Below are positions 35,326-45,124 of a stretch of DNA of 64,000 nucleotides, piece by piece. The stretch spans positions 2,689,304-2,753,303 of the forward strand of contig NZ_PGFF01000001.1 of NCBI RefSeq assembly GCF_002797715.1. The letters run 5' to 3'. Source of the stretch: Diaminobutyricimonas aerilata (GTDB lineage: Bacteria; Actinomycetota; Actinomycetes; Actinomycetales; Microbacteriaceae). Made by a program: the position numbers and the translations under genes. The notes beneath the pieces are model-generated. The model worked only from the letters and a program-made list of their open reading frames with translations. It made no database searches and was not told the DNA's origin. Numbering within the stretch: position 1 is the first letter of the stretch; each line of letters begins with the position of its first letter.

Positions 35326-36015
35326 GTGGCCCAGTTGTTGATCCTGACCTCCGCGGTCGGCAACGACGTGCTGCCGTCGCTCGCCCTGCTGAGCCACCGC
35401 ACGCGGCAGATCCCCGCCTCCCCCGCGTCGCTCGTGAACGCTCCGGCGTGCGACCTCATCTTCATCGACGCGCGGCAGGATCTCGCGAGCGCCAAGTCGC
35501 TGTGCAAGATCCTCACGACCACCGGCGTGACGGTGCCCCTCGTGCTCGTGCTGACCGAGGGCGGGCTCACCGCGGTGAGCGCGGACTGGGGCGCCGACGA
35601 CGTCGTGCTCGAGGCGGCCGGACCCGCCGAGCTGGACGCCCGCATCCGTCTCGTCATCGGCCGGTTCGCGCAGGACAAGTCGGCGTCGAAGATCCAGGCC
35701 TCCGGCGTGGTCATCGACGAGGCGAGCTACTCGGCGAAGGTGCACGGGCGCCCGCTCGACCTGACCTTCAAGGAGTTCGAGCTGCTGCGCTTCTTCGCCA
35801 CGCACCCGTCGCGGGTGTTCACCCGGGAGCAGCTGCTCAGCGAGGTGTGGGGCTACGACTACTTCGGCGGCACCCGCACCGTCGACGTGCACGTGCGGCG
35901 GCTCCGCGCGAAGCTCGGCGACCTCGAGTCGCTCATCGGCACCGTGCGCAACGTCGGCTACCGCTTCAACGTCTACGAGGACGAGCCCGACCGCGCGGGT
36001 GCCGTGCCCTCCTGA
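35326..36015 (+). CDS. glnR: GlnR-type orphan OmpR-family regulator
   Basis: 229 residues from GTG 35326 after GGGAGGA. The N-terminal domain is receiver-like but atypical. It keeps one Asp in [10 protein letters not shown] (about residue 47) but lacks the usual acidic pocket and the Thr and Lys switch residues, as in actinobacterial GlnR, which works without a kinase. The [20 protein letters not shown] segment is a strong match to that group. The C-terminal winged helix (about 130-225) is highly conserved ([31 protein letters not shown]). GlnR controls nitrogen assimilation genes and links to phosphate control in other actinobacteria. A TATAGA -10 box lies near 35291. ppk follows. Confidence 0.85.
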   Translation: MAQLLILTSAVGNDVLPSLALLSHRTRQIPASPASLVNAPACDLIFIDARQDLASAKSLCKILTTTGVTVPLVLVLTEGGLTAVSADWGADDVVLEAAGPAELDARIRLVIGRFAQDKSASKIQASGVVIDEASYSAKVHGRPLDLTFKEFELLRFFATHPSRVFTREQLLSEVWGYDYFGGTRTVDVHVRRLRAKLGDLESLIGTVRNVGYRFNVYEDEPDRAGAVPS

Positions 36016-36018
36016 TCG

Positions 36019-36036
36019 AGTCATCCGCCGTTCACC
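36019..36036 (+). promoter_or_regulatory. Possible PHO box upstream of ppk
   Basis: A perfect GTTCACC (36030-36036) is preceded 11 bases earlier by the weaker AGTCATC (36019-36025). The pair covers the -35 region of the likely ppk promoter, whose CAGGAT hexamer is at 36046-36051, six bases before the GTG start. Confidence 0.5.
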
Positions 36037-36057
36037 GGGCGGTGGCAGGATGGGCGC

Positions 36058-38232
36058 GTGACCGACACCTACCTCGGCGACAGCGGCCTCAGCCCGGATC
36101 TGCTCGACGACGACTTCGACCTCGACTACGGGGATGACGAATCGCTGCCCTCCGACCGGTTCCTCGACCGGGAGCTGAGCTGGCTGGCGTTCAACCAGCG
36201 GGTGCTCGAACTCGCCGAGGATCCGCTCGTGCCGCTGCTGGAACGGGCGAACTTCCTCGCCATCTTCGCGAGCAACCTCGACGAGTTCTTCATGGTGCGC
36301 GTCGCCGGCCTCAAGCGCCGCATCGCGACCGGGATCGCCGTGCCGACCAACGTCGGCCGACCCCCCGCCGAAGTGCTCGCCGGCATCTCCGCGCGGGCCC
36401 ACGAGCTGCAGGAGCGGCACGCCCAGGCGTTCCGCACCCTCGTCAAGCCGGCCCTCGACGAGGCGGGCATCCACATCGAGTCGTGGGCCGACCTCGACGA
36501 CAACGACCGCTCGCGTGTGGACGAGATCTTCTCCACTCAGATCTTCCCGGTGCTGATGCCGCTCGCCGTCGACCCGGCGCACCCGTTCCCCTACATCTCC
36601 GGCCTCTCGCTCAACCTCTCGGTGCGGGTGCGGAACCCGAAGACGGGCCGGGTCGAGTTCGCGCGTCTCAAGGTGCCGCAGGTGCTCCCCCGCTTCGTGC
36701 AGCTTCCGGATGACGGCAGCGGCCTGCTGCGCTTCATCCCCCTCGAGGACCTCATCTCGAACCACCTCGGCGACCTGTTCCCGGGCATGGAGATCCTCGA
36801 ACACCACGAGTTCCGGGTCACCCGCAACGAGGACGTCGAGATCGAGGAGGACGAGTCCGAGAACCTCATCCAGGCGCTCGAGAAGGAGCTGCTGCGCCGA
36901 CGGTTCGGCCCGCCGATCCGTCTCGAAATCACCGACGACATGGACGAGGTGACCCTCGGCCTGCTCATGCAGGAACTCGACATCACCGAGCAGGAGGTCT
37001 ACCGCCTGCCCGCTCCGCTCGACCTGGGCGGCCTGTTCGAGGTCACCAAGATCGACCGGCCGCGGCTGAAGTACCCGAAGCAGGTGCCGACGACCGCCGT
37101 GCAGCTGTTGCCGAGCGATCCGACGAGCCCGAGCGACATCTTCGGATCGATCGCCCGGCAGGACGTGCTGCTGCACCACCCGTACGAATCGTTCGCGACG
37201 AGCGTGCAGGCCTTCCTCGAGCAGGCCGCCGCCGACCCGAACGTGCTCGCGATCAAGCAGACCCTCTACCGCACGAGCGGTGACAGCCCCATCGTCGAGG
37301 CGCTCATCGATGCCGCCGAGGCGGGCAAGCAGGTGCTCGCGCTGGTCGAGATCAAGGCGCGGTTCGACGAGCAGAACAACATCAGCTGGGCACGCAAGCT
37401 CGAGAAGGCCGGTGTGCACGTCGTGTACGGCCTCGTCGGGCTGAAGACCCACTGCAAGCTGCTGCTCGTGGTGCGGCAGGAGGCGGATGGCCGGCTCAAG
37501 CACTACAGCCACATCGGCACGGGCAACTACAACCCGAAGACCAGCCGCATCTACGAGGACATGGGACTGCTCACCGCGAGCGATGAGGTCGGCAAGGACC
37601 TCACCCGGCTCTTCAACGAGCTGTCGGGCTACGCGATCGAGAAGAAGTTCAAGCGGCTCCTCGTCGCCCCGCTGCACCTGCGCAAGGGGCTGCTCAAGCG
37701 CATCCGCACCGAGACGCAGAACGCGAAGGCCGGCAAGCCGTCCGGCATCCGCATCAAGGTCAACTCGATGGTCGACGAGGCCATCATCGACGCGCTCTAC
37801 CGGGCGAGCAACGCGGGAGTGCCGGTCGACATCTGGGTGCGCGGCATCTGCTCGCTGCGCCCCGGGCACAAGGGACTGAGCGAGAACATCCGGGTGCGCT
37901 CGATCCTCGGCCGGTACCTCGAGCACTCGCGGATCTTCGCGTTCGCGAACGACGGCGACCCGGAGGTCTTCATCGGCAGCGCCGACATGATGCACCGCAA
38001 CCTCGACCGTCGCGTCGAGGCGCTCGTGCGGCTGACCGACGAGCGGCACCTCGCCCAGATCGACTACATGTTCGAGCGGGCGATGGCCGACGACACGTCG
38101 TCGTGGTGGCTCGACGAGGACGGCGACTGGGCGCGGCACTCGCTCGACGACAAGGGCACCCCGCTCGCCGACCTGCAGAACACGCTCATGCGCCGCACCG
38201 CGCAACGCAAGCGACCGGGCACCCTGCGGTGA
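36058..38232 (+). CDS. ppk: Polyphosphate kinase 1
   Basis: A 724-residue PPK1. After an acidic N-terminal tail of about 30 residues come the N domain ([17 protein letters not shown]), the head domain and two phospholipase-D-like catalytic domains. [14 protein letters not shown] (about residue 465) holds the histidine that is autophosphorylated, and [18 protein letters not shown] (about 638-655) forms the second half of the site. It makes polyphosphate from ATP. The start is GTG 36058, without a ribosome site. The stop overlaps the NUDIX-phosphatase gene (GTGA), so both are coupled. Confidence 0.96.
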   Translation: MTDTYLGDSGLSPDLLDDDFDLDYGDDESLPSDRFLDRELSWLAFNQRVLELAEDPLVPLLERANFLAIFASNLDEFFMVRVAGLKRRIATGIAVPTNVGRPPAEVLAGISARAHELQERHAQAFRTLVKPALDEAGIHIESWADLDDNDRSRVDEIFSTQIFPVLMPLAVDPAHPFPYISGLSLNLSVRVRNPKTGRVEFARLKVPQVLPRFVQLPDDGSGLLRFIPLEDLISNHLGDLFPGMEILEHHEFRVTRNEDVEIEEDESENLIQALEKELLRRRFGPPIRLEITDDMDEVTLGLLMQELDITEQEVYRLPAPLDLGGLFEVTKIDRPRLKYPKQVPTTAVQLLPSDPTSPSDIFGSIARQDVLLHHPYESFATSVQAFLEQAAADPNVLAIKQTLYRTSGDSPIVEALIDAAEAGKQVLALVEIKARFDEQNNISWARKLEKAGVHVVYGLVGLKTHCKLLLVVRQEADGRLKHYSHIGTGNYNPKTSRIYEDMGLLTASDEVGKDLTRLFNELSGYAIEKKFKRLLVAPLHLRKGLLKRIRTETQNAKAGKPSGIRIKVNSMVDEAIIDALYRASNAGVPVDIWVRGICSLRPGHKGLSENIRVRSILGRYLEHSRIFAFANDGDPEVFIGSADMMHRNLDRRVEALVRLTDERHLAQIDYMFERAMADDTSSWWLDEDGDWARHSLDDKGTPLADLQNTLMRRTAQRKRPGTLR

Positions 38233-39167
38233 CCCCACCCGAGGCGCCGGTCGTCGCGGCCGGCGCCCTCTGCTGGAAGCTCGTCGAGGGACGGGTGCGC
38301 GTGCTGCTCGTGCACCGCGCGCGGCGCGACGATGTGTCGCTGCCGAAGGGAAAGCTCGACCCGGGCGAGACCCTCCCGGAGACGGCGGTGCGGGAGATCC
38401 GCGAGGAGACGGGGCTGAAGGTCGCGCTCGGCGCGCCGCTCGGCACCGTCGACTACTCGCTGCCGGGCGGTCGTCGCAAGGTCGTGCACTACTGGGCGTC
38501 GCAGGTCGACCCGGATGCGCGCAGCCGGTTCATACCGAACGACGAGATCTCGGCGGTCGAGTGGGTGTCGCTCCGGCGCGCCCGCCAGTTGCTCACCTAT
38601 CCGCACGACGTGTCGGTCGTCGACCGGTTCGCCGAGCGGATCGAGAGCGGACGCGCGCGAACGTTCGCGATCATCGCGCTGCGCCACGGCAAGGCGGTGG
38701 CTCACGAGGATTGGGACGGCGCCGACGCGGAGCGGCCGCTGCAGGCCCGCGGGCAGCGGCAGGCCGAGAGCGTCGCGCGGGCGATCGCCGCGTTCCGCCC
38801 CCGCAAGCTCGTGAGCAGCACGGCGGTGCGCTGCCTCGAGACGATCGCGCCGCTCGCGGAGCGCACCGCGCTGCGGGTGAGCCGCACCGATGCCATCAGT
38901 CAGGACGCCTACCGGCCCGACGGCGCGGGGGTCGAGACGGTCGTGCGCAAGCGGCTCGAGCGCGCGACGACGGCGGTGCTGTGCAGCCACGGTCCGGTGC
39001 TGCCGCAGATCGTGACGGCGGTCGCGATCGCGACGAACACCCCCGCGGATGCGCTGCTGCGTCGCGCGGCGCTGCTCGGCACCGGCGAGTACGCCGTGCT
39101 GCACGTCGCGGCCGACGATCCGACCTCCGGCCTCGTCGGCGTGGAGATCCACGGGCCGGCCCTGTAA
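38229..39167 (+). CDS. NUDIX hydrolase fused to a histidine phosphatase domain (MutT1-like)
   Basis: 312 residues from GTG 38229. The N-terminal NUDIX domain has the box from GKLDPGE to REIREETGL (about residues 40-60). The C-terminal histidine phosphatase domain starts at [13 protein letters not shown] (about 148) and carries the second His in VLCSHGPVL. Mycobacterial MutT1 has the same order and removes 8-oxo-dGTP and diadenosine polyphosphates. Four-base overlap with ppk suggests a link to polyphosphate or nucleotide polyphosphate turnover. Confidence 0.9.
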   Translation: MTPPEAPVVAAGALCWKLVEGRVRVLLVHRARRDDVSLPKGKLDPGETLPETAVREIREETGLKVALGAPLGTVDYSLPGGRRKVVHYWASQVDPDARSRFIPNDEISAVEWVSLRRARQLLTYPHDVSVVDRFAERIESGRARTFAIIALRHGKAVAHEDWDGADAERPLQARGQRQAESVARAIAAFRPRKLVSSTAVRCLETIAPLAERTALRVSRTDAISQDAYRPDGAGVETVVRKRLERATTAVLCSHGPVLPQIVTAVAIATNTPADALLRRAALLGTGEYAVLHVAADDPTSGLVGVEIHGPAL

Positions 39168-39192
39168 CGGCTCGACCGGAACTTAACGTCGC

Positions 39193-39210
39193 GTTCACCC
39201 TCCGTTCACC
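39193..39210 (+). promoter_or_regulatory. PHO box upstream of pstS
   Basis: Two perfect GTTCACC units (39193-39199 and 39204-39210) are spaced 11 bases apart. They lie about 90 bases before the GTG of pstS, and a TATCGT -10-like hexamer is at 39242-39247. This is the clearest RegX3/PhoP-type site in the window. Confidence 0.8.
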
Positions 39211-39301
39211 ATCCGGGCCGAACCTGGTTAATCGGCGTTCGTATCGTCACGGCGTGTGAGTCGCACCGACTCCCCTGTAATCCATTCCCGAAGGGACAAC
39301 C

Positions 39302-40402
39302 GTGAACATCAAGCGCTATGGCAGCATCGCTGCTATCGCACTGGCCGGAACCATCGTGCTCTCGTCGTGCGCAGCGAACGAGGGCAACGCCGGTGGCGGC
39401 ACCGAGGACGAGGGCGGCAGCACGCTCTCGGGCACCCTCGACGCGTCGGGCGCCTCGTCGCAGCAGGCCGCCCAGGAGGCATGGGTCGCCGCCTTCCAGG
39501 AGGAGAACCCCGACGTCACGATCAACTACGACCCGACCGGGTCGGGCACCGGCCGTGACAACTTCATCGCCGGCGCGAGCAACTTCATCGGCTCGGACCG
39601 CGCGTTCGACGACGAAGAGATCGCCGCGGGCGAATGGGGCGCCTGCGCCGCCGACTCCGGCATCGTCGAGCTCCCGCTCTACATCTCGCCGATCGCCGTG
39701 ATCTTCAACCTCGAGGGCGTCGACACGCTCAACCTCGACGCGGCCACGATCGCCAACATCTTCCTCGGCAACATCAAGACGTGGAACGACCCGGCCATCG
39801 CCGCGCTGAACCCCGACGCGACCCTGCCCGACACGGCGATCGCGCCGGTGCACCGCGCCGACGACTCGGGCACGACCGAGAACTTCACCGACTACCTCTT
39901 CACGGCTGCTCCGGACGTGTGGACCGCTGAGCCCGACGGCGTGTGGCCGCTCGAGGGCGGCGAGGCCGCTCAGGGCACCTCGGGTGTCGTCGACGCCGTC
40001 AAGGGCGGCCAGGGCACCATCGGCTACGCCGACGCGTCGCGCGCCGAGGGCCTCGGCACCGTCGCGGTGCAGGTCGGCGAGGACTTCGTCGAGTACTCGC
40101 CGGAGGCGGCCGCCGCCCTCGTCGACGCCTCGCCGAAGGCTGAGGGCCGCACCGATGGTGACCTCGCGATCGAGCTCGACCGCACCACCACCGAGGCGGG
40201 CGTCTACCCGATCGCCCTCGTCAGCTACCTCATCGGCTGCGAGCAGTACGAGGACGAGACCGTCGGGTCGCTCGTGAAGGAGTACTTCTCCTACATCGCC
40301 AGCGAGGACGGCCAGAGCACGGCCGCCGAGAACGCGGGCGCTGCCCCGATCTCGGACGACCTCCGTGGTCAGATCGAGACGGCCATCGAGCTCATCAAGT
40401 AA
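39302..40402 (+). CDS. pstS: Phosphate ABC transporter substrate-binding lipoprotein
   Basis: 366 residues from GTG 39302. It has a signal peptide with a lipobox ending VLSSC (Cys near residue 23), a short acidic Gly-rich linker, then the PstS fold: LDASGASSQQAAQEAW, the phosphate-binding NYDPTGSGTGRDNFI (about residue 76) and HRADDSGTTENFTDYL (about 183). It captures inorganic phosphate outside the membrane. It is the first gene of pstSCAB, under a PHO box, and is separated from pstC by a stable hairpin that should favour excess binding protein. Confidence 0.96.
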   Translation: MNIKRYGSIAAIALAGTIVLSSCAANEGNAGGGTEDEGGSTLSGTLDASGASSQQAAQEAWVAAFQEENPDVTINYDPTGSGTGRDNFIAGASNFIGSDRAFDDEEIAAGEWGACAADSGIVELPLYISPIAVIFNLEGVDTLNLDAATIANIFLGNIKTWNDPAIAALNPDATLPDTAIAPVHRADDSGTTENFTDYLFTAAPDVWTAEPDGVWPLEGGEAAQGTSGVVDAVKGGQGTIGYADASRAEGLGTVAVQVGEDFVEYSPEAAAALVDASPKAEGRTDGDLAIELDRTTTEAGVYPIALVSYLIGCEQYEDETVGSLVKEYFSYIASEDGQSTAAENAGAAPISDDLRGQIETAIELIK

Positions 40403-40412
40403 CACCTCCGGC

Positions 40413-40451
40413 CTGTCCCACCCCGTCGTGCAACGCGACGGGGTGGGGCAG
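40413..40451 (+). terminator. Intra-operon hairpin between pstS and pstC
   Basis: A 16-pair stem (40413-40428 with 40436-40451, one G-T pair) and a seven-base loop, without a T-run. It may act as partial terminator or 3' stabiliser of a pstS-only transcript. Confidence 0.75.
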
Positions 40452-40534
40452 ACTGAGCGAGGGGTTCGGGCCCATCCGCCCGAACCGTTCGCTGAGTTCT
40501 CCGGACCCCCACCCCTCGAGGAGACCCGAAACCC

Positions 40535-41482
40535 ATGACGACAACCCGCGAGCCCGGAGTGATCCGGGCGAAGCAGCGGCCCGGCGACCGGATCTTCTCC
40601 GGCACCGCGATCGGAGCGGGGGTGACGATCCTCCTGGTGCTCGCCGCGGTCACGATCTTCCTCATCGCGGAGAGCGTGCCCGCCATCACGGGCGATTCGG
40701 AGAAGAATCCGATCCTCGAAGGACGCAACTTCTTCGCCTACGTCGGACCGCTCGTGTTCGGAACGCTGTGGGCCGCGTTCCTCGCCCTCGTGATGGCGAC
40801 GCCCCTCTCGATCGGCATCGCGCTGTTCATCTCGCACTACGCGCCGCGGCGCCTCGCGCAAACGCTCGGCTACATCATCGACCTGCTCGCGGCCGTGCCG
40901 TCGGTCGTCTACGGCCTCTGGGGCGGCCTCGTGCTCGCCCCGACGGTGCAGCCGCTCTACGCGTGGTTCAACGAGAACCTCGGCTGGTTCCCGCTCTTCA
41001 GCGGCGACGTCTCGGCGACCGGACGCACGATCTTCACCGCCGCGATCGTGCTCGCGGTCATGATCCTGCCGATCATGACCGCCATCTCGCGCGAGATCTT
41101 CCTGCAGACGCCGGTGCTGCACGAAGAGGCCGCCCTCGCCCTCGGGTCCACCCGCTGGGAGATGATCAAGATGGCGGTGCTGCCCTTCGCCCGTCCCGGC
41201 ATCATCTCCGCCGCGATGCTCGGCCTCGGCCGCGCCCTCGGCGAGACGATGGCCGTCGCGATGGTGCTCTCCGCATCCGGCGGCGTCACCTGGCAAGTGC
41301 TCACCGCGAGCAACCCGAGCACGATCGCCGCGAACATCGCGCTGCGGTTCCCGGAGGCGCACGGTGACGGCATCAGCGTGCTCATCGCCTCCGGCCTGGT
41401 GCTGTTCGTGGTCACCTTCGCCGTCAACGCCGCGGCCCGGTTCGTCGTGAACCGCCGCAAGGACTTCTCGGGAGCCAACTGA
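40535..41482 (+). CDS. pstC: Phosphate ABC transporter permease PstC
   Basis: 315 residues with six membrane helices after a charged N-terminus. PstC signatures are IIDLLAAVPSVVYGLWGG (about residue 112) and the EAA loop EEAALALGSTRWEMIKMAVLP (in two parts, about 199-219). GLGRALGETMAVAMVL follows. It forms the channel together with PstA, whose ATG overlaps its stop by one base. Confidence 0.96.
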   Translation: MTTTREPGVIRAKQRPGDRIFSGTAIGAGVTILLVLAAVTIFLIAESVPAITGDSEKNPILEGRNFFAYVGPLVFGTLWAAFLALVMATPLSIGIALFISHYAPRRLAQTLGYIIDLLAAVPSVVYGLWGGLVLAPTVQPLYAWFNENLGWFPLFSGDVSATGRTIFTAAIVLAVMILPIMTAISREIFLQTPVLHEEAALALGSTRWEMIKMAVLPFARPGIISAAMLGLGRALGETMAVAMVLSASGGVTWQVLTASNPSTIAANIALRFPEAHGDGISVLIASGLVLFVVTFAVNAAARFVVNRRKDFSGAN

Positions 41483-42555
41483 TGACCGCGGTCGCCACAC
41501 CCAACGCTCTCGCCTCCGGGCGGCTGCCCAAGATGGCCCCGTGGGGGGTGCTCGTCGGATCCTGGGTGGTCATGGGCGGCATCCTCGCCCTGCTCGCCGC
41601 GGGCGGCCTGCTCGACGCGGTGAGCCCCGTCGCGGTGATCTTCTGGGGCACGGTGCTCTACATCGGCGCGATCTACGTGATCTCGCGGCTCGTCGAGGGT
41701 CACCGCCAGGCGACGGACCGCTTCGTCACGGCCCTCGTCGTGACGGCGTTCATCATCGCCCTGCTTCCGCTCGTCTCGCTGCTCACCACGGTGATCGGCA
41801 ACGGCCTCAACCGCTTCGATCTCGAGTTCTTCACCTTCTCGATGCGCAACGTCGTCGGGGAGGGCGGCGGTGCCGCGCACGCGATCTCGGGCACGCTGCT
41901 CATCACGCTCGCGGCGACGATCATCTCGGTGCCGATCGGCCTGATGACCGCGATCTACCTCGTGGAGTACGGCAACAACAGCCGCCTCGCGAAGGGCGTC
42001 ACGTTCCTCATCGACGTCATGACGGGCATCCCGTCGATCGTCGCCGGTCTGTTCGCCTACGCGCTCTTCGCGATCTTCCTCGGCCCGGGCGTGCGGCTGG
42101 GCTTCGCCGGCGCGATCGCCTTGTCGGTGCTGATGATCCCCGTCGTCGTCCGCTCCTGCGAGGAGATGCTGCGCCTCGTGCCCAACGAACTGCGCGAGGC
42201 GTCGTTCGCGCTCGGGGTGCCGAAGTGGCTCACCGTCGTGAAGGTCGTGCTGCCCACCTCGATCGCCGGCATCACCACGGGCATCATGCTCGCCATCGCC
42301 CGTGTGATCGGCGAGACGGCCCCGCTGCTCGTCGTCGCCGGCTTCACGGCGAGCCTCAACACCAACCTGCTCGCCGAGCGCATGCAGAGCCTGCCGGTGT
42401 TCGTGTTCTCGTCGTACGCCAACCCGGGCGTCGACACGCAGGCCTACATCGACCGCGCATGGGCGGGAGCACTGACGCTCATCCTCATCGTCATGCTTCT
42501 CAACCTCGTCGCGCGGCTCATCGCCCGCTTCTTCGCCCCCAAGCTCGGCCGCTAA
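41482..42555 (+). CDS. pstA: Phosphate ABC transporter permease PstA
   Basis: 357 residues. The first about 100 residues add two extra hydrophobic segments (around residues 30-65) and a linker ahead of the usual six-helix core. The core has [32 protein letters not shown] and the EAA loop [19 protein letters not shown]. It pairs with PstC. The extended N-terminus is longer than in E. coli PstA but normal for actinobacteria. Confidence 0.96.
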   Translation: MTAVATPNALASGRLPKMAPWGVLVGSWVVMGGILALLAAGGLLDAVSPVAVIFWGTVLYIGAIYVISRLVEGHRQATDRFVTALVVTAFIIALLPLVSLLTTVIGNGLNRFDLEFFTFSMRNVVGEGGGAAHAISGTLLITLAATIISVPIGLMTAIYLVEYGNNSRLAKGVTFLIDVMTGIPSIVAGLFAYALFAIFLGPGVRLGFAGAIALSVLMIPVVVRSCEEMLRLVPNELREASFALGVPKWLTVVKVVLPTSIAGITTGIMLAIARVIGETAPLLVVAGFTASLNTNLLAERMQSLPVFVFSSYANPGVDTQAYIDRAWAGALTLILIVMLLNLVARLIARFFAPKLGR

Positions 42556-42565
42556 GGAGAAACCC

Positions 42566-43345
42566 GTGTCCAAGCGCATCGAGGTCCGTGACCTCAACGT
42601 GTACTACAGCAAGTTCCTGGCGGTGGAGGGCGTCTCCCTGACGATCGAACCGCGCACCGTGACGGCCTTCATCGGCCCGTCCGGGTGCGGCAAGTCCACC
42701 TTCCTCCGCACCCTCAACCGCATGCACGAGGTCATCCCCGGCGCCCGCGTCGAGGGCGAGGTGCTCATCGACAACAACAACCTGTACGCCCCCGGCGTCG
42801 ATCCGGTGCTCGTGCGGCGTCAGGTCGGCATGGTGTTCCAGCGCCCCAACCCGTTCCCGACGATGTCGATCCGCGACAACGTGCTCGCCGGCGTGAAGCT
42901 CAACAACCGGCGCATGTCGAAGAGCGATGCGGATTCGCTCGTCGAGAAGTCGCTGCAGGGCGCGAACCTGTGGAACGAGGTCAAGGACCGCCTCGACCGC
43001 CCGGGCGCCGGTCTCTCCGGTGGTCAGCAGCAGCGACTGTGCATCGCCCGCGCGATCGCCGTCTCGCCCGAGGTCATCCTCATGGACGAGCCGTGCTCGG
43101 CCCTCGACCCGATCTCGACGCTCGCGATCGAGGACCTCATCGAGGAACTCAAGCAGGAGTACACGATCGTCATCGTGACCCACAACATGCAGCAGGCGAG
43201 CCGCGTGAGCGACCGCACCGCGTTCTTCAACATCGCGGGCACCGGCAAGCCGGGCAAGCTCATCGAGTACGACGACACGAACACGATCTTCTCCAAGCCG
43301 AGTGTGCAGGCGACCGAGGACTACGTCTCCGGCAAGTTCGGATGA
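42566..43345 (+). CDS. pstB: Phosphate ABC transporter ATP-binding protein PstB
   Basis: 259 residues from GTG 42566 (AAGGAG upstream). It has Walker [10 protein letters not shown] (about residues 36-44), the Q-loop [13 protein letters not shown] typical of PstB, the signature [15 protein letters not shown], Walker [14 protein letters not shown] and the H-loop VTHNMQQA. It powers phosphate uptake. It is the last gene of the operon and is followed by a strong two-way hairpin. Confidence 0.97.
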   Translation: MSKRIEVRDLNVYYSKFLAVEGVSLTIEPRTVTAFIGPSGCGKSTFLRTLNRMHEVIPGARVEGEVLIDNNNLYAPGVDPVLVRRQVGMVFQRPNPFPTMSIRDNVLAGVKLNNRRMSKSDADSLVEKSLQGANLWNEVKDRLDRPGAGLSGGQQQRLCIARAIAVSPEVILMDEPCSALDPISTLAIEDLIEELKQEYTIVIVTHNMQQASRVSDRTAFFNIAGTGKPGKLIEYDDTNTIFSKPSVQATEDYVSGKFG

Positions 43346-43362
43346 TCCTCCCCCACGCATGA

Positions 43363-43398
43363 GAAGGGGCGCGACCGCTGCGGCGGTCGCGCCCCTTC
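43363..43398. terminator. Bidirectional terminator between pstB and rskA
   Basis: GAAGGGGCGCGACCGC (43363-43378) pairs perfectly over 16 bases with 43383-43398 around a four-base loop. It separates two convergent operons. Confidence 0.85.
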
Positions 43399-43420
43399 CG
43401 TGTTGCGGAACCGACGCGGG

Positions 43421-44272
43421 TCAGGTCTCGAGCACCGTCACGAGACGTTCGAGGGTGGGCTCCTTCGAACCACCCTCCGGCTCGATCGTGATCCCGACCG
43501 CGTCGCCGGCGTTCATCTCGCCGTCGAGCACCGCGAAGTTGTCGCCGGAGCCGGCTCGGAACAGTCCCGCCGATACCGTCTCGTCACCGATGTACCAGAG
43601 CTCGTAGACCTCGCCCTCGGGCAGCTCGTCGAGACCGTCCCAGCTGATCGCCGATCGCTGCAGCTCGAGCGAGTAGTACATCGAGAGCGTGGCTCCGGTC
43701 GGCAGCTGCTGCACGACCCGACGGGCATCCGGGGCCGCGGCCACTTCGGCGAACGCGGCCGCCTCGGTCGACACCGCCGGCGGTCGGTCGAGCGATCGGC
43801 CGATGGCGACCCCGCCGAAGAGCAGGCCGGCTGCGGCCGCGACCGCTCCGAGCACGGCGACGGAGGTGCGCACCCAGCTCCGCCGGGCGCGTCGCTCGGC
43901 GGGCCCGGCGTCCGGCGTGGCCGCCCGCTCGATGCGGGGGTCGACGGTCGCCACAGGGGGCACCGACGCGGCGCGGGTCACCGTGGCCGGTGCGACTTCC
44001 GCCGGGGAGACGGCGGTGGGGCCGGCGGGCGTCTCGCGCGGCAATTGCGGCGTGGTGGCGACCGCCGCCATCAGCCGCGCCTTCAGGTCGGGCGACGGTG
44101 TCACCGGCTCGACGGCGAGCCCGAGCACCACCGCCGTGTCCGCGAGTTCGGTCACCTCGTGCGGCAGCGATCCGGATTCGGAGACGCGCGCCTCGAACTC
44201 GGCGCGTTCGCTCTCGGACAACGCGTTGAGCACGTAGGCGCCGGTGGAGTTCTCGTCGTCGTGGCGGGTCAT
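43421..44272 (-). CDS. rskA: Anti-sigma-K factor RskA
   Basis: 283 residues. The N-terminal cytoplasmic anti-sigma part (about 1-60, YVLNALSESERAEFEARV) is followed by a Pro/Ala-rich linker, one membrane helix (about 138-160, VRTSVAVLGAVAAAAGLLFG) and an extracytoplasmic RskA domain with ELWYIGDE near residue 227. It holds SigK inactive until cleaved by regulated proteolysis. The ATG at 44272 overlaps the sigK stop (ATGA). Confidence 0.93.
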   Translation of the reverse strand: MTRHDDENSTGAYVLNALSESERAEFEARVSESGSLPHEVTELADTAVVLGLAVEPVTPSPDLKARLMAAVATTPQLPRETPAGPTAVSPAEVAPATVTRAASVPPVATVDPRIERAATPDAGPAERRARRSWVRTSVAVLGAVAAAAGLLFGGVAIGRSLDRPPAVSTEAAAFAEVAAAPDARRVVQQLPTGATLSMYYSLELQRSAISWDGLDELPEGEVYELWYIGDETVSAGLFRAGSGDNFAVLDGEMNAGDAVGITIEPEGGSKEPTLERLVTVLET

Positions 44273-44934
44273 GAGGTCACCCCCATCTCGTCGCGCAACC
44301 GGATCATGCCGTCGCGCAATCGTGTCTTGATCGTGCCGATCGGCACGCTGAGGATCGACGCCACCTCGCTGTGGCTGTAGCCGCCGTAGTAGGCGAGGGT
44401 GATGGCCTGCCGCTGGAGCTCGGTGAGCCGGGACATGGCCTTCTTCACCCGTTCGGATTCCATGGTCACCTCGACCGATTCGGACACCGAATCGTAGTCG
44501 GGCGACCAGTCGCGGATGCCGATCCTGGTGTCGCGGTCCCGCCCCGCCTGCGAGCTGCGCACGCGGTCGACCGCTCGGCGGTGGGCCATGGTGAGGATCC
44601 AGGTCACGGCACCGCCCTTGCCGGCGTCGTAGCGCGTGGCGTTCTGCCAGACCTCGAGGAAGATCTCCTGCGTCACCTCCTCCGACTGGGCGCGGTCGCG
44701 CAGCAGCCGGGTGACGAGGCCGAGCACGCGCGGCGCGATGCGGTCGTACAGCTCCGCGAACGCCTGCTGGTCTCCCTCGGCCACGCGGGCGAGCAGGGCG
44801 TCGAGGGCGGGCGCGCCGGACCGGTCGGTCTGGTGTCCGCCTTCGATTCCGTCTCGCACGGGCTCCAGCATGACAGGTCGTGCTGCGCGACGCATGGGCC
44901 CGCCCGCGGTGCGGATGGTCGTCGATGCGGTCAT
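44269..44934 (-). CDS. sigK: ECF sigma factor SigK
   Basis: 221 residues, with an N-terminal extension of about 40 residues before sigma region 2 (AFAELYDRIAPRVLG; AQSEEVTQEIFLEVW; AVTWILTMAHRRAVDRVR). Region 4 follows (LTELQRQAITLAYYGGYSHSEVA, then IKTRLRDGMIRLRDEM). GAGG lies eight bases before the ATG. In Mycobacterium SigK drives mpt70, mpt83 and dipZ. Here a DipZ-type gene and a fasciclin lipoprotein gene lie directly upstream. Confidence 0.93.
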   Translation of the reverse strand: MTASTTIRTAGGPMRRAARPVMLEPVRDGIEGGHQTDRSGAPALDALLARVAEGDQQAFAELYDRIAPRVLGLVTRLLRDRAQSEEVTQEIFLEVWQNATRYDAGKGGAVTWILTMAHRRAVDRVRSSQAGRDRDTRIGIRDWSPDYDSVSESVEVTMESERVKKAMSRLTELQRQAITLAYYGGYSHSEVASILSVPIGTIKTRLRDGMIRLRDEMGVTS

Positions 44935-44988
44935 CGGGTCGCCTCACGGTCGGGCACCCGCCTGCGGCACGGGCGGGTTCGGGTCGGG

Positions 44989-45038
44989 CCCACCGGGGCG
45001 GGCTTCGGGGCTGGGAGAGCGCGCACCGCCCCGGTGGG
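44989..45038 (-). terminator. Inverted repeat after dipZ
   Basis: CCCACCGGGGCGG (44989-45001) and CCGCCCCGGTGGG (45026-45038) are perfect 13-base complements around a 24-base loop. The hairpin lies between the dipZ stop and the sigK start and may end or attenuate dipZ transcription into sigK. Confidence 0.6.
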
Positions 45039-45124
45039 TGGGGAGGGCGACGCGGCCGGCCCTGGGACGACCCGGCGCGTCGGCGCCTCACTCTTCATTC
45101 GGTGCCGAGCGCCGGAGGGATTGG

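Noticed and set aside
35095-38238. Minus-strand frame of about 1050 codons opposite glnR and ppk
   Set aside because: It is a shadow of two clearly recognised genes on the other strand, without a ribosome site or domain.
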